Below the pieces are notes generated by a model. That model searched no databases, was not told where the DNA came from, and worked only from the letters and a program-made list of their open reading frames with translations. Below, piece after piece: positions 1-10,620 of a stretch of DNA of 64,000 nucleotides. The DNA is from Tetrapyrgos nigripes. Taxonomy: Eukaryota > Basidiomycota > Agaricomycetes > Agaricales > Campanellaceae. The DNA lies in the NCBI GenBank assembly GCA_013368315.1, contig JAACJM010000308.1:1-64000 (forward strand), given 5' to 3'. Each line of letters opens with the position of its first letter. The first letter of the stretch is position 1. A program made the position numbers and the translations under genes.

Positions 1-3000
1 CCCAGTTCGAAATGTCGACGGATCAGAAAACGTGATGGGATGGGTAAGGCACACTACACCATTCAAAAACTACGAATCTATACCCAAGACCACCAATCTC
101 ACCACGAAGAAACCGCTGAGTTTTATATTATGGATATCAGTACCGATTGGTTACGACATCATAATCCAGAGATCGAGCTGGGCGACATCAGAGATCAACC
201 TAACATGATGCCCCAACGCTTGTGCACTGGGAAAAGCCCCAGTATTAACCAAAGCTAAGTCGAAAATCTCCCCTCCGAAAACAAAACAACCTGAAATAGT
301 CGACCCCAGAACACATCACCGAAATTACCAAGTAATATTCAAAGACATCGTAGGACCTCACAAAACGACACCACAACCCAAGGTGGCCGGACAACGTCGA
401 TCACAACGACCTAGGAAGATCCGACTGCAACGAATGGACTTAGGAGCAATGCTTGGCTCAGAAGATACGACTGGACAATGGAATGTCCCAGGACAATGGA
501 GTGAACTCGTTATGGAATATCTAGATACCCCAAACGACCCTGACGAAGGTCTGTCAGGAACCAAGCTGAGTATCCGAACTGCCTTTACCAAAGCACGACA
601 AAACACTGAAGACGAATCCACGAACTCCGACCATTACAAGAACAAATACCCGAACAGTATCACGAATACTTATCGGTGTTCGACAAAAAGACTTCAGAAC
701 GCTTACCCCAACGAAGCGATTGGGACCATGCAATCGAGCTACAAGACGGCTTCCAACCACGCGCATGTAAAACATACCCTCTTTCCCCAAACGAACAATC
801 TGAACTCGACTCCTTCCTGAACGAAAATCTCAAAAAGGGATATATTAAACCATCAAAATCTCCAATGGCAAGTCCCTTTTTCTTTGTTAAGAAAAAGGAT
901 GGAAAGCTACGCCCAGTACAGGATTACAGAGCGCTCAATAAGGGTACCGTGAAAAACGCATACCCACTACCCTCATCCAGAACTAATCGACAAACTCAAG
1001 AACGCATACGTGTTCAGTAAAATCGACCTACGTGGGGATACAATAACATCCGTATCAAAGAGGGGGACGAATGGAAAGCCGCCTTCAAAACCAACCGGCT
1101 GACACGACTGTCATGTTTTTTGGATTAATGAACTCGCCAGCGACCTTCCAAGCGATGATGAACACTATTTTCAAGGATCTCATCGACCAAGGGAAGATCG
1201 TCATCTATATGGATGACATTTTAGTATTCACCCATGACCTAGAAGAAACATCGAGAATTAGTCTGAACAGTTCTACAACGACTACGAGACAACAACCTAT
1301 ACGCCAAACCCAAAAAATGCGTATTCGAAGCAGAAAAGGTCGACTTCTTGGGACTGATTGTCTCTCACGACACCTTGTCGATGGACCCAGCCAAGGTAGA
1401 AGGAGTACTTGAATGGCCAACCCCCAAAACAGTAAAGGAAGTTCAGGCCTTCTTAGGATTCAGAAACTTCTACAGACGCTTCATCAAAGACTTTTCGAAA
1501 ATTGCATGCCCCCTCTTCGATCTGACGAGGAAGGACAACCACTGGAACTGGGGAACAGAGGCTGAAAAGGCATTCCAATCCCTCAAAACGGCCTTCACAT
1601 CCAAACCCGTTCTACTGATGCCAGATCACATGAAGCCATACCGAGTGGAAGTAGACGCATCAGACTATGCAATGGGGGGGATACTCATGCAAACCGGAGA
1701 AGACAATCGATGGCACCCAGTCGCCTACATCTCCAAATCCCTCTCAGAAACCAAACGAAACTACGACATCCACGACAAGGAACTACTGGCAATCATACGG
1801 GCGCTGGAAGCATGGAGACACTATTTGGAGGGGGCCCCGCATTCTATCGAAATCTTCACCGACCACAGGAACTTGGAGTATTTCCAGACCGCCCAAAAAC
1901 TCAGTCGGCGACAGGCACAATGGGCGTTGTTCCTCACACGATTTGAGTTCTCCCTCCAACATAAACCAGGAAGTCTGAATAAAGCTGACCCGTTGTCTAG
2001 ACGACCAGATCACAAAATCGGGACCGAGAACAACAACACCGACAGAATCCTTCTCGACCCCAAATTCTTCCGAATCCGAGCAACTAGACAAGGAACAGTA
2101 ACCGCTATAGGAGACGTAGAACTACAACGGAGAATCAAGGAATGCCCCAACAGGGACCTAGAGGTAGTAAGTGCCTTAGATGTCATCCTACGAAACGGAC
2201 CACGTTCGCTGGTGAAGAATCTACAGGAATGGAACTACGAAGATGGAATCATCTTATTTCAGCAGACAACGACCTCCAACGGGATATCGTAAAACTACAC
2301 CACGACTCCCTGGCTACAGGACACCCCGGATGATACAAAACTTACGAACTAGTCAGCAGAGAATTTTGGTGGCCAGGAATGTCAGTCTTTGTCAGAGACT
2401 ACGTAGCTGGCTGCGCCAAATGCCAGGCGACAAAAACCAACAACCATCCCACTTGGATCCCCTTAATTCCCACTGAAATTCCAGAACATCCGTTTGGGAC
2501 TATTACCACCAACTTCATCACGGATCTCCCCGAATGTAAAGGGTTCAATGCGATTCATGTCACAGTTGACAAGTCAACAAAAAACAGTCATCATATCGCC
2601 GTGCACAAAAACAATTGACAGTGATGGAACGGTTAATCTGCTACTTGACAACGTTTGGCAGCGGTACGGATTGTGGGACAAAATGATATCCGACCGAGGA
2701 CCGCAGTTCGCTAGCATGAGAAGCTAGGCATAACTTCAGCCCTTAGTACCGCTTACCACCCACAGACCGACAGAGAGTCGGAGCGATACAATCAAGAATT
2801 GGAACAGTTCCTACGGATCTTCTGTAACTACCGACAAGAAGACTGGGTGGACTATCTACCCTACGCTGAATTCAGTCATAACACCAGAATTCATTCAGCA
2901 ACAGGAAAATCCCCCTTCGAACTCCTACACGGATACCAACCACGCTTCTTTCCATCATTCAATCCAACCTCTAACCTACCGACGGTAGAGGAACGACTCG

Positions 3001-3520
3001 AAAACCTCAACCAACTCAGGGACGAACTCAAAGCAAGCCTGACATCGGCCGCCGAAACAATGAAAGCACAGCATGGAAATCATTCCATGTCAGGGTACAA
3101 GGTCGGAGATAAGGTACTACTCGACGGAAAAAATCTGAAGACAACAAGACCGAAAGCTAAGTTGTCTGATCGTCGTCATGGCCCATTCGAGATCATTGAG
3201 GTAATCAGCCAGGTTAACTACAAATTGAAATTACCGACAACCTGGCGTATACACCCTGTCTTCCACGCTTCCCTATTGACGCTCACAGACCAAACTACCC
3301 TGAACCTCCCGCGGAGCTGCTAGACGCAGACGAAGAATACAATGTTGAAATGATATTAGACTCAAAACCAACCAGAAACAGAAAAGGGACTCAGTACCTC
3401 ATCAAATGGTTGGATTACCCCGACTCGGAGAATACTTGGGTACCTACGTCAAACCTGACCAAGGTAAAAGACATGATCGAAGAATTCCATCAAAAACACC
3501 CCCGAGCTTACCGACACTAA
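1..3520 (+). pseudogene. pol: Broken pol polyprotein of copy A (protease end, RT, RNase H, integrase, chromodomain)
   Basis: Pol copies the element RNA and integrates the DNA. Visible parts are the protease C-terminal half (1-260), RT with the YMDD catalytic motif (codons 1206-1217), the RNase H region with its SRRQAQWALFLTRF end (to about 1950), an integrase zinc-binding segment with GCAKCQATK (about 2400), the integrase core and C-terminal domain (2490-3290), and a chromodomain (3332-3520). The frame is lost repeatedly: TGA at 206-208 and 2331-2333 where copy B has CGA, a frame change near 660-680, indels around 1000-1110, and more near 2590, 2715 and 3285. RT shows the expected [18 protein letters not shown]. 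This is a clear pseudogene of an originally single reading frame ending with TAA at 3518-3520. Confidence 0.93.
3332..3520 (+). other. Complete chromodomain at the pol C-terminus of copy A
   Basis: The translation starts EEYNVEMILDSK and continues through YLIKWLDYPDSENTW to IEEFHQKHPRAYRH and a TAA stop. The Y-x-V-E-x-I-L-D start, the Y-L-I-K-W centre and the E-N-T-W-x-P segment are the chromodomain signature of chromoviruses, where this domain is thought to steer integration into heterochromatin. It lies downstream of a frame break in integrase, so it is not joined to an intact pol. Copy B lacks 25 codons of the same domain. Confidence 0.88.
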
Positions 3521-3678
3521 CGGCGTCTACTGTCACCACCTAATTGACGGCGACTTTGTCGCCTCCCACCACCACAAACAAGGACTCGTTAAAAGGCAGA
3601 TATACCGAAACTAAACGACAGAACAAGCTCAATCACATCCTACCACACACCTCTCCACCCTCTCACTATACCTCCATC

Positions 3679-4215
3679 ATGACTACACCCATCGCTATCA
3701 CAGTCTCGACTACCACCACAACAACAATCAACCCGTTGACAGACAACACCGGACGCTGCAGATATGGTCAACGTTCAGGCCGGCGTTGCAGATTAGACGA
3801 AGGGCACACAGGGAGGCACAGCGAATATAATCAATGCATCTGGCCAGGACATGAGTCGTCAAAACGATGCAAGTTGGGAGCAGGACACCGAGCGAGATGC
3901 GCTACCTACCGGTCTAGCCTCCGAGCCAATGAACAAAACAACCTGGGATGGGGAGATGCAAGCGTATGGGGAGGAAACACTCAGTTAAACTATGTCGACG
4001 ACAACATCGGATGGGGTAACAACAACGACGGATGGGGAACATGGGAAGGGATAGGATGGGGGGGACGTGAGTCAGACCTAACAGGATGGGGCACCTTCCC
4101 CAACGACTCACCGGAAACTTGGCCGACTATACGTGGTTTGGACAAAAGGATCAAGAAGCAGTGGATGAAGCAGTGGACCAATTGGCTTCCGAGCTCCGGT
4201 GAAAGCTCGACCTAG
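3679..4215 (+). CDS. Extra 3' ORF of copy A: paired Cys/His motifs plus Trp-Gly-rich tail
   Basis: This 178-codon ORF lies between the pol stop and the polypurine tract, in the place where env sits in other elements. The frame is open from 3544, but the only ATG position shared with copy B is 3679, so I chose it. Residues 26-74 hold two Cys/His units, C27-C37-H43-H47 and C53-C64-H70-C74, each with a G-x-R-C-[RK]-L type core, which could bind zinc. Residues 90-169 contain 11 tryptophans, mostly as GWG or WG (W91, 97, 112, 119, 122, 127, 137, then 148, 162, 166, 169), and the end is basic (KRIKKQW). I do not recognise the family. WG/GW-rich tails bind Argonaute in known proteins; that role here is inference. 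It is not a typical env: no signal peptide or membrane segment is visible. Confidence 0.75.
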   Translation: MTTPIAITVSTTTTTTINPLTDNTGRCRYGQRSGRRCRLDEGHTGRHSEYNQCIWPGHESSKRCKLGAGHRARCATYRSSLRANEQNNLGWGDASVWGGNTQLNYVDDNIGWGNNNDGWGTWEGIGWGGRESDLTGWGTFPNDSPETWPTIRGLDKRIKKQWMKQWTNWLPSSGESST

Positions 4216-4226
4216 AGGGGGGGTAG
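4213..4226 (+). promoter_or_regulatory. Polypurine tract before the 3' LTR of copy A
   Basis: A purine run containing seven G (AGAGGGGGGGTAG) directly precedes the LTR start TGTCATGAAT. It primes plus-strand DNA synthesis in LTR elements. The stop codon TAG of the WG-rich ORF overlaps its edge, so that ORF fills all the space up to the tract. Confidence 0.8.
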
Positions 4227-4704
4227 TGTCATGAATCGCCTCCCGTCTCTTTGATTTCCTCTTCATTTCCTTCTACTACCTATTCACTTCTATTCACTGT
4301 TCTATCACCTTCCATAAACCCCATAAACACTAATTACTTCTCATCATCGTCCATTCCCGATCTATGACTCACTTCTCCGCTTCCTTTATCTCCATGGACA
4401 TTCTCACACATATACTTCTTTACTTGACTCACATTCTTATCTCCTCCGATCCCTAGGCTCCATGGACATTCTCACATATTCATTCCTCTCTTATATATAT
4501 CTTAGATCTCGTAGCTAGATTCCTTAGTCTGTTCACTTCATCTCCACTCCGCTCTTAGTACAGTGCAGTGTCGAGCATAGTCAGCTACTCGATCCCTTCT
4601 CGTCTCTATCACTCTTTCTCTATCTCACCTCATTGTAACTCGCCGAATCTATCTTGTTCATTGTGTGACTTGGGTGGTTTTGCTAAGTGACAACGTTCCT
4701 GACA
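4227..4704 (+). repeat. 3' LTR of copy A (478 bp)
   Basis: The LTR begins TGTCATGAAT and ends CGTTCCTGACA. It aligns throughout with the 460-bp LTRs of copy B at an estimated 85% identity, with several small indels. A TATATATA run near 4493-4500 lies in the position of a promoter TATA box, followed by a conserved block through GCTAAGTGACAAC. The 5-bp TSD cannot be tested because the other end is outside the window. Confidence 0.92.
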
Positions 4705-6430
4705 ACTACACCCAAACACAAAACTGTATACAAATGTAAATGAGATGGTGTTCCGAGTAGTCAGAGTACTCAAACTCCCACTTTACTTGTACTATAAGTA
4801 CTTTTGATCAGGGTTTTTCAATGAAGTTAGCACATAGTGTGCAACACAATAAACACAAGTTTAACACCAAATTAAACACTTAAAATCAAACACTTAATAG
4901 ACCAAAAGGTCAACACAAAGATCATAGTTATAACCACAAAATGTTCAATTTAAACTCTATTATCTCCAACAGAGTGCAGTTAAGTTTGTTTAGAAGCTTT
5001 AGTCTATGTTTCATGTCCTCTACTATTGCTAGCAGTACATGGCTTGAGAGCTACTCGTAATATCTGGTCCTTTTATACTACTAGCAGCTACAACTATACA
5101 GTTACTTATTTCTTTTCAATGTCCGCTAAAAGGTACATAGAGAAAATACAAAACAAATCAAAAAATCTGTTAGCAAGTTCTACCTATTTTCTCGTAAGTA
5201 AAGACTTGCTTATTAGGGTATACAGAAACTGTCCAATATTATCTAAATATTCATAGGAACTTTCTTCAGTCCTCTTTGTAAGCCATCTGGTGTTTTGTGT
5301 ACCACCCTGGTTAGCGAGCATCACATCTATGACTCAGAACACTCTACTTATGACTGCTAGGTCCTTTCTACATGTCCTTATACTAGGGGCATAGGGTTTT
5401 CTCATAGTTTCTTTATTCCGTTTGGTTTTCCTTTCCCTTTTCTGTGATCTTGCTTTATAACAGTCTACTACTTAGTCCTACATACGAGTCCAGCTCTTCT
5501 GCAGTCCTGTTCACATACTTATTCACCTAGCTAGACACTTACTGACAGATTTATCCTTATCCAGAAATACCATTACCTGTTTGGGTTGTATTCCAATTGT
5601 TCAGATGTACTGCAACTTAGCACTTCTGTCTCTTGTATCTCACTATCCCCTCTGTACTGATGGATAGCTGAACTCTCTGGAGTTCTGTACATATATACTT
5701 TGTCCTACTTTTTATCTATATGTCTTAGTACTACAGGATTTATCAATACATAGATCTAGACCTAGTGTGCTTGTCCACATGTCTGATCTTAGTGCTGTCT
5801 TCTCTGATCGACCTTTTGGCCAAGGATTGTGCTGCTTACATGTTCCTATGCCTGCAAATAGGGACTATCTCGCACTTCACTGTCTCTTTCGATCACACTA
5901 GCAGTACTAGTAGTTATAATAGGATTCGAAAGCCTTTGTAGGCTATCTTTATTATTTGGTGGGTCTGCTATTATCTATCATAGCACTTAGAATGAGTTGT
6001 TTCTCCATCCATAAGCACTTAATATTATTGTACCATTGTTTTCTAGTCCTGCTAAGCATTAACTAGCAGTTCAGGGCTCACCCTAGTCCTCTTATTCTCT
6101 TAAAAGAACGTCAAAACTGATATTATAGACCAAAATCTAAGTATGTATATGGCAATTTTGTATAGTGTATCAACACTCAAGTCGTTCCTACTACAACTCA
6201 AGTGTTTACTGTATACTTATAACTCATAGTATTTTTTACTTATTTATACAATACAAGCACCAACAACTTGAGCATTGACTTGGGACTTGGAACAAAGGCA
6301 TATTGTGTCAAGTTGTCATCTCATATGACTGAGATAAGTCATATCAGCATACATGAGAGTAGAAATGATAAAATTTATCTCTAAGCCCATTTATAACAGT
6401 GGCTGCTACAATACAATACAACGTGGAACA
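4705..6430. other. AT-rich non-coding spacer
   Basis: No convincing ORF, domain or splice pattern is seen here. The stretch is rich in A/T runs and short repeats of the ACTCAAGT/ACTTGAG type near 6170-6300. It is probably old, decayed repeat DNA between the two gypsy copies. Confidence 0.5.
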
Positions 6431-6439
6431 ACTAAGTCA

Positions 6440-7980
6440 TCATCTTGCACAAGTTGTATGAAGTAGAGGCAGAGAGTGGTGTGTGAAGGATGATCTTGTA
6501 AGTATGGACAGGTGATAGTACCAATTGAACTGTAGATACTTCAGAAAAAAAATAATCAGGAGGAAATTGAATGCAAAGAATGAAAAATCAGGACAAGACA
6601 CATACATGTTCAAGTTGAAACCCATATACAGTACCACAGCATCCGGAATCCAAAACACCATTTCTGAAAGCTCACAGTCACAGTCTGCACTTTCTTCATT
6701 CCAACACCTACTCTGCTTTACCACATCTAATTGTCCAGTCCAAATCCTTGTCCTCCTACCCTCATTGAACCAGAACATCCATTGCTAATGACACATATGC
6801 ATCCACATGCATTTTCTCGAGACCTTAGAAGGTGAGATGTCAGATAATAGACAATGAGAAATGAAAAGTAAAAGGAGAGAAGAAAATAGAACAGGGCTAG
6901 AGTCATTGTAGCACACCTCAAGGGTCGTGGCTGCATACTCCTGCATCTAGGTGCACTTACAATGACAATAGGAGAAGAAAATATGAAGAAAATACAAAAG
7001 AACTCACCTGAGACTCGTTATGTCCACATGTCCAACACCCAGCTTTCTGAATCATTCCCCATAGTTCCATCACTGCCTGCACATCCTATCTTGATGTACC
7101 ATTCTCATTCCCACCCACTACCCACCTGCCTGCTGTACCCACTACTTGAGGAAATGGCTTCCCACTTCTACAACTCTCAGCAGATCTCCATAAGTATGTT
7201 AAAGGCCTATAGAAGGGCTAGGCATGTTGAGAAGACGGGTTGGAGTTGGTGAAGGTGGAGAAGCAAGCAGGAGCATTAAAAAACTTCAAAAGAGTGTTCA
7301 TTAGTATTAAGAAATTTAATAAAGAAAACCAGTTTGAGTTTAAGAATCACCTTGGCTATATTTTAGAATAGAAAAGATAGTACCACAGAGCGCGGATTGC
7401 CTCACAGCGATAACAGCAACAAGCAAGCACCTGAGAGTGTTTGAATCAGGCTCTAGAGACCTGAAAATAAAAGATTATGGCTGGATAGAGGAAACAGCCA
7501 AGCAGAAAGACATACAGGTTGAGGAGAAGGGATGTTGAACTTCATGAATTTGCAGTTGGCCACCCTGAGCATGGATGGTCTGGCAGAAAATGGATTCTAA
7601 GTTTTTGAGGCTTGGAAATGAGTTGAATGGGCAGAGAGCCTATTAGAAGGTGGTGTGGTGCAAGAGAAGACAACTAAGTAGAAGCTTGAGGTCCTAACCA
7701 AGTTACCAGAGACTACAGTCTACTGGTGGATATCTGGAGACTGCTGTCAACTGGATATCCACCTAAGAAGTCTGTAGTGGGCTTGGGCTTGAGGAAGAGG
7801 GTGGCGTTGACTCCGTGGGCATTCAAGACAAGCTGGTTTTGTTGTTTGGCTTGCTTTAGCAGGGCTTGGAAAAGTCTGAATGCCCAAAGCGCCACTAACA
7901 CTGTAGACATGCACAGACCAAGAAAATGCTGTGAGCATTCTTGCTTGGTCTGTGCATCAAGTCTAACACTGTAGACGTGC
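6440..7980. repeat. Degenerate dispersed repeat R2, copy 1
   Basis: Segments here resemble segments at about 30.6-31.85 kb. Shared pieces include AAAGACATACAGGTTGAG (about 7510 and 31640), the ACTTCTACAACTCT block (about 7160 and 31330), and a wording of CTGGTGGATATC/CAGAGACTGCTGTC followed by GGGCTTGAG (about 7700-7790 and 31700-31770). Order is kept, which suggests two old copies of one element. No domain could be read in any frame. Confidence 0.5.
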
Positions 7981-8735
7981 ATGGACCAAGCAAGGACACT
8001 GAAGGCATCTGTACTCCTTGGTGAGTCTTTTTTTCAGTTATATAGGTATCTATTATGTGCATTTCCTATCTACTGTAACATCTTGAGCATCATGTAATGG
8101 TCTCCTCCCTAGTATACTCATTTATCTTATTTATTGATGTCCTTATGAGTATCACTTCCTTACATGTTTTTCTCTTGATCATACTTATACATTTATTTGT
8201 ATCTCTTTCTTTAGTTGAATCAATGCTTTATTCTCCTCTTATTTCTTTTCTAAGTCATTGAGCATCAGAAGTTGTATTTAGTAGTAGGTACATCTAACTT
8301 GTGACACTCAAGTCATCACAAGTACATACAGTGTGAATGACTGAGTCAGAGCACATTGTATCTAGCATAGATACAGCATGCTCTGACTTAGTTGTTTGTG
8401 CTGCCAGTATCTATCCAGTATCTACTAGTAGATACAGCATGTTAGTAGATAGCCAAAGTCATTTTGGACCTGCTCCCATCACAAATTGTATTGACATACC
8501 ATTTATGATGACTTGGTCAGTACACAGATACAATGCATACCATCATCACAAATTATCTACATAAAATTTGTGACGACGTAGTCGGTATGCACTGTATCTC
8601 CAGATACAGTGCACAGACCCATACAGTGCACAGACCAAGCAAGAATGCCCACTTCATCCATGCACATCTGACTGCTCACAGCATGTGATGACTTGGTCAT
8701 TCACGCTCCTAGTGATACTTTACTACCCTTTGAGT
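7905..8735. repeat. Cluster of short imperfect palindromes
   Basis: Several inverted repeats follow each other. At 7909-7958 TGCACAGACCAAG pairs with CTTGGTCTGTGCA. At 8341-8392 GAGTCAGAGCA pairs with TGCTCTGACTTA around a GATAC-rich centre. Near 8600-8640 there are repeats of CAGTGCACAGACC. The motifs GACTTGGTC and GTCAGAGCACATTG recur up to 9215. Foldback (MITE-like) debris is the simplest reading. Confidence 0.6.
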
Positions 8736-8782
8736 GGCAAGTACTTTCTTGACACCTTGGCCCGTGCACATCTGACACTTTG

Positions 8783-9060
8783 CACTGGGTGCAAACACTT
8801 GTAATTCCTTGGATATACCAAGGAATTACATAAGACTTACACTGGTACACTCAATATGTAAGTCCACTTGACTTACTGAAGTATTATCAGGACCACTGTG
8901 AGACTTCATGCCTTACAATGGTCATATATAATTGTTTCATTTTTTTTGGTCTCTGGTAATACTTCAGTAAGTCAAGTGGACTTACATATTGAGTGTACCA
9001 GTGTAAGTCTTATGTAATTCCTCTGTATATCCAAGGAATTACAAGTGTTTGCATCCAGTG
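8783..9060. repeat. Long foldback element: 108-bp arms, 62-bp loop
   Basis: The left arm (8783-8890) and right arm (8953-9060) are inverted copies over 108 bp with only a few mismatches, for example CACTGGGTGCAAACACTTG against the complement of CAAGTGTTTGCATCCAGTG. Weaker similarity continues a little outward to about 8769. Within each arm is a smaller palindrome around CCTTGGATATACCAAGG. It fits a MITE or foldback element. Transcription would give a long hairpin RNA. Confidence 0.88.
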
Positions 9061-9464
9061 TTGGGTGTTCAGATCCTTAGTCAGAGCACATTGTATCTGC
9101 TAGATAGATAGATCAAAATATAATAAATATGATGCAGCATGCTCCAACTTAATCATCAGGCTGTATCTACTAGGGATATAGCATGAACAACTAAGTCAGA
9201 GCACATTGTATCTAGCTTTGTATCTCAGTAGAATGAATTCTTAATGTGAACACTTTGAGTGTTGTGTTGTATTCAAGTAGTATCCAATTCTCAATGTGAA
9301 CACTTTGTGCATTTATGTACCTCAACGCCTCAGAATGCACTTCCGAATTCTCAAACAATCTCAACAACCAAGTCATTACTTGTAACAACTTGAGCGTTGC
9401 CTCTCAAACAATCTCAAGAACCAAGTACCATTGATATAACTACAAACTGAACACTCTAGTCATA
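9061..9464. other. Non-coding spacer with short repeats
   Basis: There is no gene. Two copies of an AATGTGAACACTTTG phrase (about 9242 and 9292) and two of CTCAAACAATCTCAA (about 9350 and 9397) show small-scale duplication. The copy B target site duplication begins at 9465. Confidence 0.5.
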
Positions 9465-9469
9465 CCGTG
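9465..9469. repeat. Target site duplication CCGTG, left side of copy B
   Basis: CCGTG directly precedes TGTCAAGAATG, and the same five bases follow the opposite LTR at 16969-16973. A 5-bp duplication is usual for Ty3/gypsy integrases. Confidence 0.95.
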
Positions 9470-9929
9470 TGTCAAGAATGTTGTCACTTAGCAAAACCAC
9501 CCAAGTCACACAATGAACAGATAGATTTGGCGAGTTACAATGAGGTGAGATAGAGAAAGGATGATAGAGACGAAAAGGGATCGAGTAGCTGACTATGCTC
9601 GACACTGCACTGTACTAGGAGCGGAGTGGAGACGAAGTGAACAGACTGAGGAACCTAGCTACGAGATCTACGATATATATATAAGAGAGAAATGAATATG
9701 TGAGAATGTCCATGGAGTTTTAGGGATCGGAGGAGATAAGAGTATGAGTCAAGTAGAGAAGTATATATGTGGGAATATCCATGGAGATAAAGGAAATGGA
9801 GAGGTGAGTCATAGATCGGGATAGACGATGATGAGAAATGATTTGACGTTTATGGGGTTAGAGTGGAAAGTAGATAGTATAGGGAAAGGGATAGAAGGGA
9901 AATGAATAGGTGGGGAGCGATTCATGACA
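9470..9929 (-). repeat. 3' LTR of copy B (460 bp)
   Basis: In element sense it begins TGTCATGAATCG and ends ATTCTTGACA. It is the downstream LTR because the purine tract and WG-rich ORF abut it at 9930-9943. It differs from the 5' LTR at two transition sites, near 9580 and 9670. Confidence 0.96.
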
Positions 9930-9943
9930 TTACCCCCTCTTTA
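9930..9943 (-). promoter_or_regulatory. Polypurine tract of copy B
   Basis: In element sense this reads TAAAGAGGGGGTAA immediately before TGTCATGAAT. The first three bases are also the stop codon of the WG-rich ORF. It primes plus-strand synthesis. Confidence 0.8.
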
Positions 9944-10456
9944 GGACGAGCTTCCACTGGAGCTCAGCAAGCTAGTCCTCCAATGCTCCGCCCATTGTTT
10001 GCGGAGTCGCTTGTCCACATCTCCTTGGTTCGGCGAATATTTGTCCCAGTCAATGGTGTAGTTTGCAAACTCCCATCTAGGATCGTTCCAATCTAAGTTT
10101 CCCCACTCTGTCGTGTTGGTTGCTGTTCCCCAACCCCCTCCATTGTTGCTCGTGTCCCACTGTACAGTGTTGTTTGCCCCCCATATACTGCTGTCCCCCC
10201 ATCCAAGGTTCCCTTTGTGTTCTGCGCGTAGGGACGTCCATTGAACCACACATCGAGCTCGATGTCCTCTACCCAATCTGCATCGTCCTGGTCCGTCCTC
10301 TCCTCCCCATGTGCAGTGTTGGCATCCATTGTGAGGTCCAGCCTGCTGTTTTGAAAGTCGGCATTGACGTCCTGAACGCTTTCCGTAGGTGCAGCGCCCT
10401 CTGTTAGTTGGGTGTGCGGTATGAGCAGTAGTGTTGGTGGAGGAAGTGGTAGACAT
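9941..10456 (-). CDS. Extra 3' ORF of copy B: paired Cys/His motifs plus Trp-Gly-rich tail
   Basis: This 171-codon homologue of the copy A ORF is uninterrupted. The frame is open to an ATG at 10594, but 10456 is the ATG shared with copy A. Cys/His units are C22-C32-H42 (one His of copy A's unit is Gln here) and C48-C59-H65-C69. The tail has W86, 92, 100, 109, 118, 123, 128, 137, 155 and 159, mostly as GWG, IWG, EWG or DW. Protein identity to copy A is only about half, although the adjoining integrase is about 95% identical, yet cysteines, tryptophans and the DKR-[LI]-[RK]-KQW end persist. Its place between pol and the purine tract suggests expression from a spliced or reinitiated message. Function unknown; an Argonaute-binding role is inference. 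Confidence 0.78.
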   Translation of the reverse strand: MSTTSSTNTTAHTAHPTNRGRCTYGKRSGRQCRLSKQQAGPHNGCQHCTWGGEDGPGRCRLGRGHRARCVVQWTSLRAEHKGNLGWGDSSIWGANNTVQWDTSNNGGGWGTATNTTEWGNLDWNDPRWEFANYTIDWDKYSPNQGDVDKRLRKQWAEHWRTSLLSSSGSSS

Positions 10457-10620
10457 TGTTATGACGAAGGTGTAGTGTGAGGGGAAAAGGGGTGAAACTG
10501 GTAGGATGTGGTTGAACTCTGTCGTTTGGCTTAGATGTGTCTGCCTTTTTAACGAGTTCTCGTCCATGATAGTGAAATGCAACGAAGTCGCCATCCGTTA
10601 GGTGGTGACAGCAGACGCTG

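Larger units (their letters stand above)
1..4704 (+). mobile_element. Ty3/gypsy chromovirus copy A, 5' truncated by window edge
   Basis: The sequence enters inside the protease and runs through reverse transcriptase, RNase H, integrase, chromodomain, an extra ORF, a polypurine tract and a 3' LTR ending in TGACA. It is the sense-strand partner of copy B (9470-16968, opposite strand). The pol regions are nearly identical, while LTRs and the extra ORF differ much more. Gag and the 5' LTR lie outside the window. The element is not autonomous, because pol has several stops and frameshifts. Confidence 0.95.

Noticed and set aside
3544..3678. Longer N-terminus of the WG-rich ORF in copy A
   Set aside because: The frame opens with TTG, and the ATG used at this place in copy B is ACG in A. 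The first shared ATG is at 3679/10456.
4213..4704. Env-like role for the extra ORF because of its position
   Set aside because: No signal peptide, membrane span or glycosylation-rich ectodomain can be seen. The Cys/His and Trp-Gly content points elsewhere.
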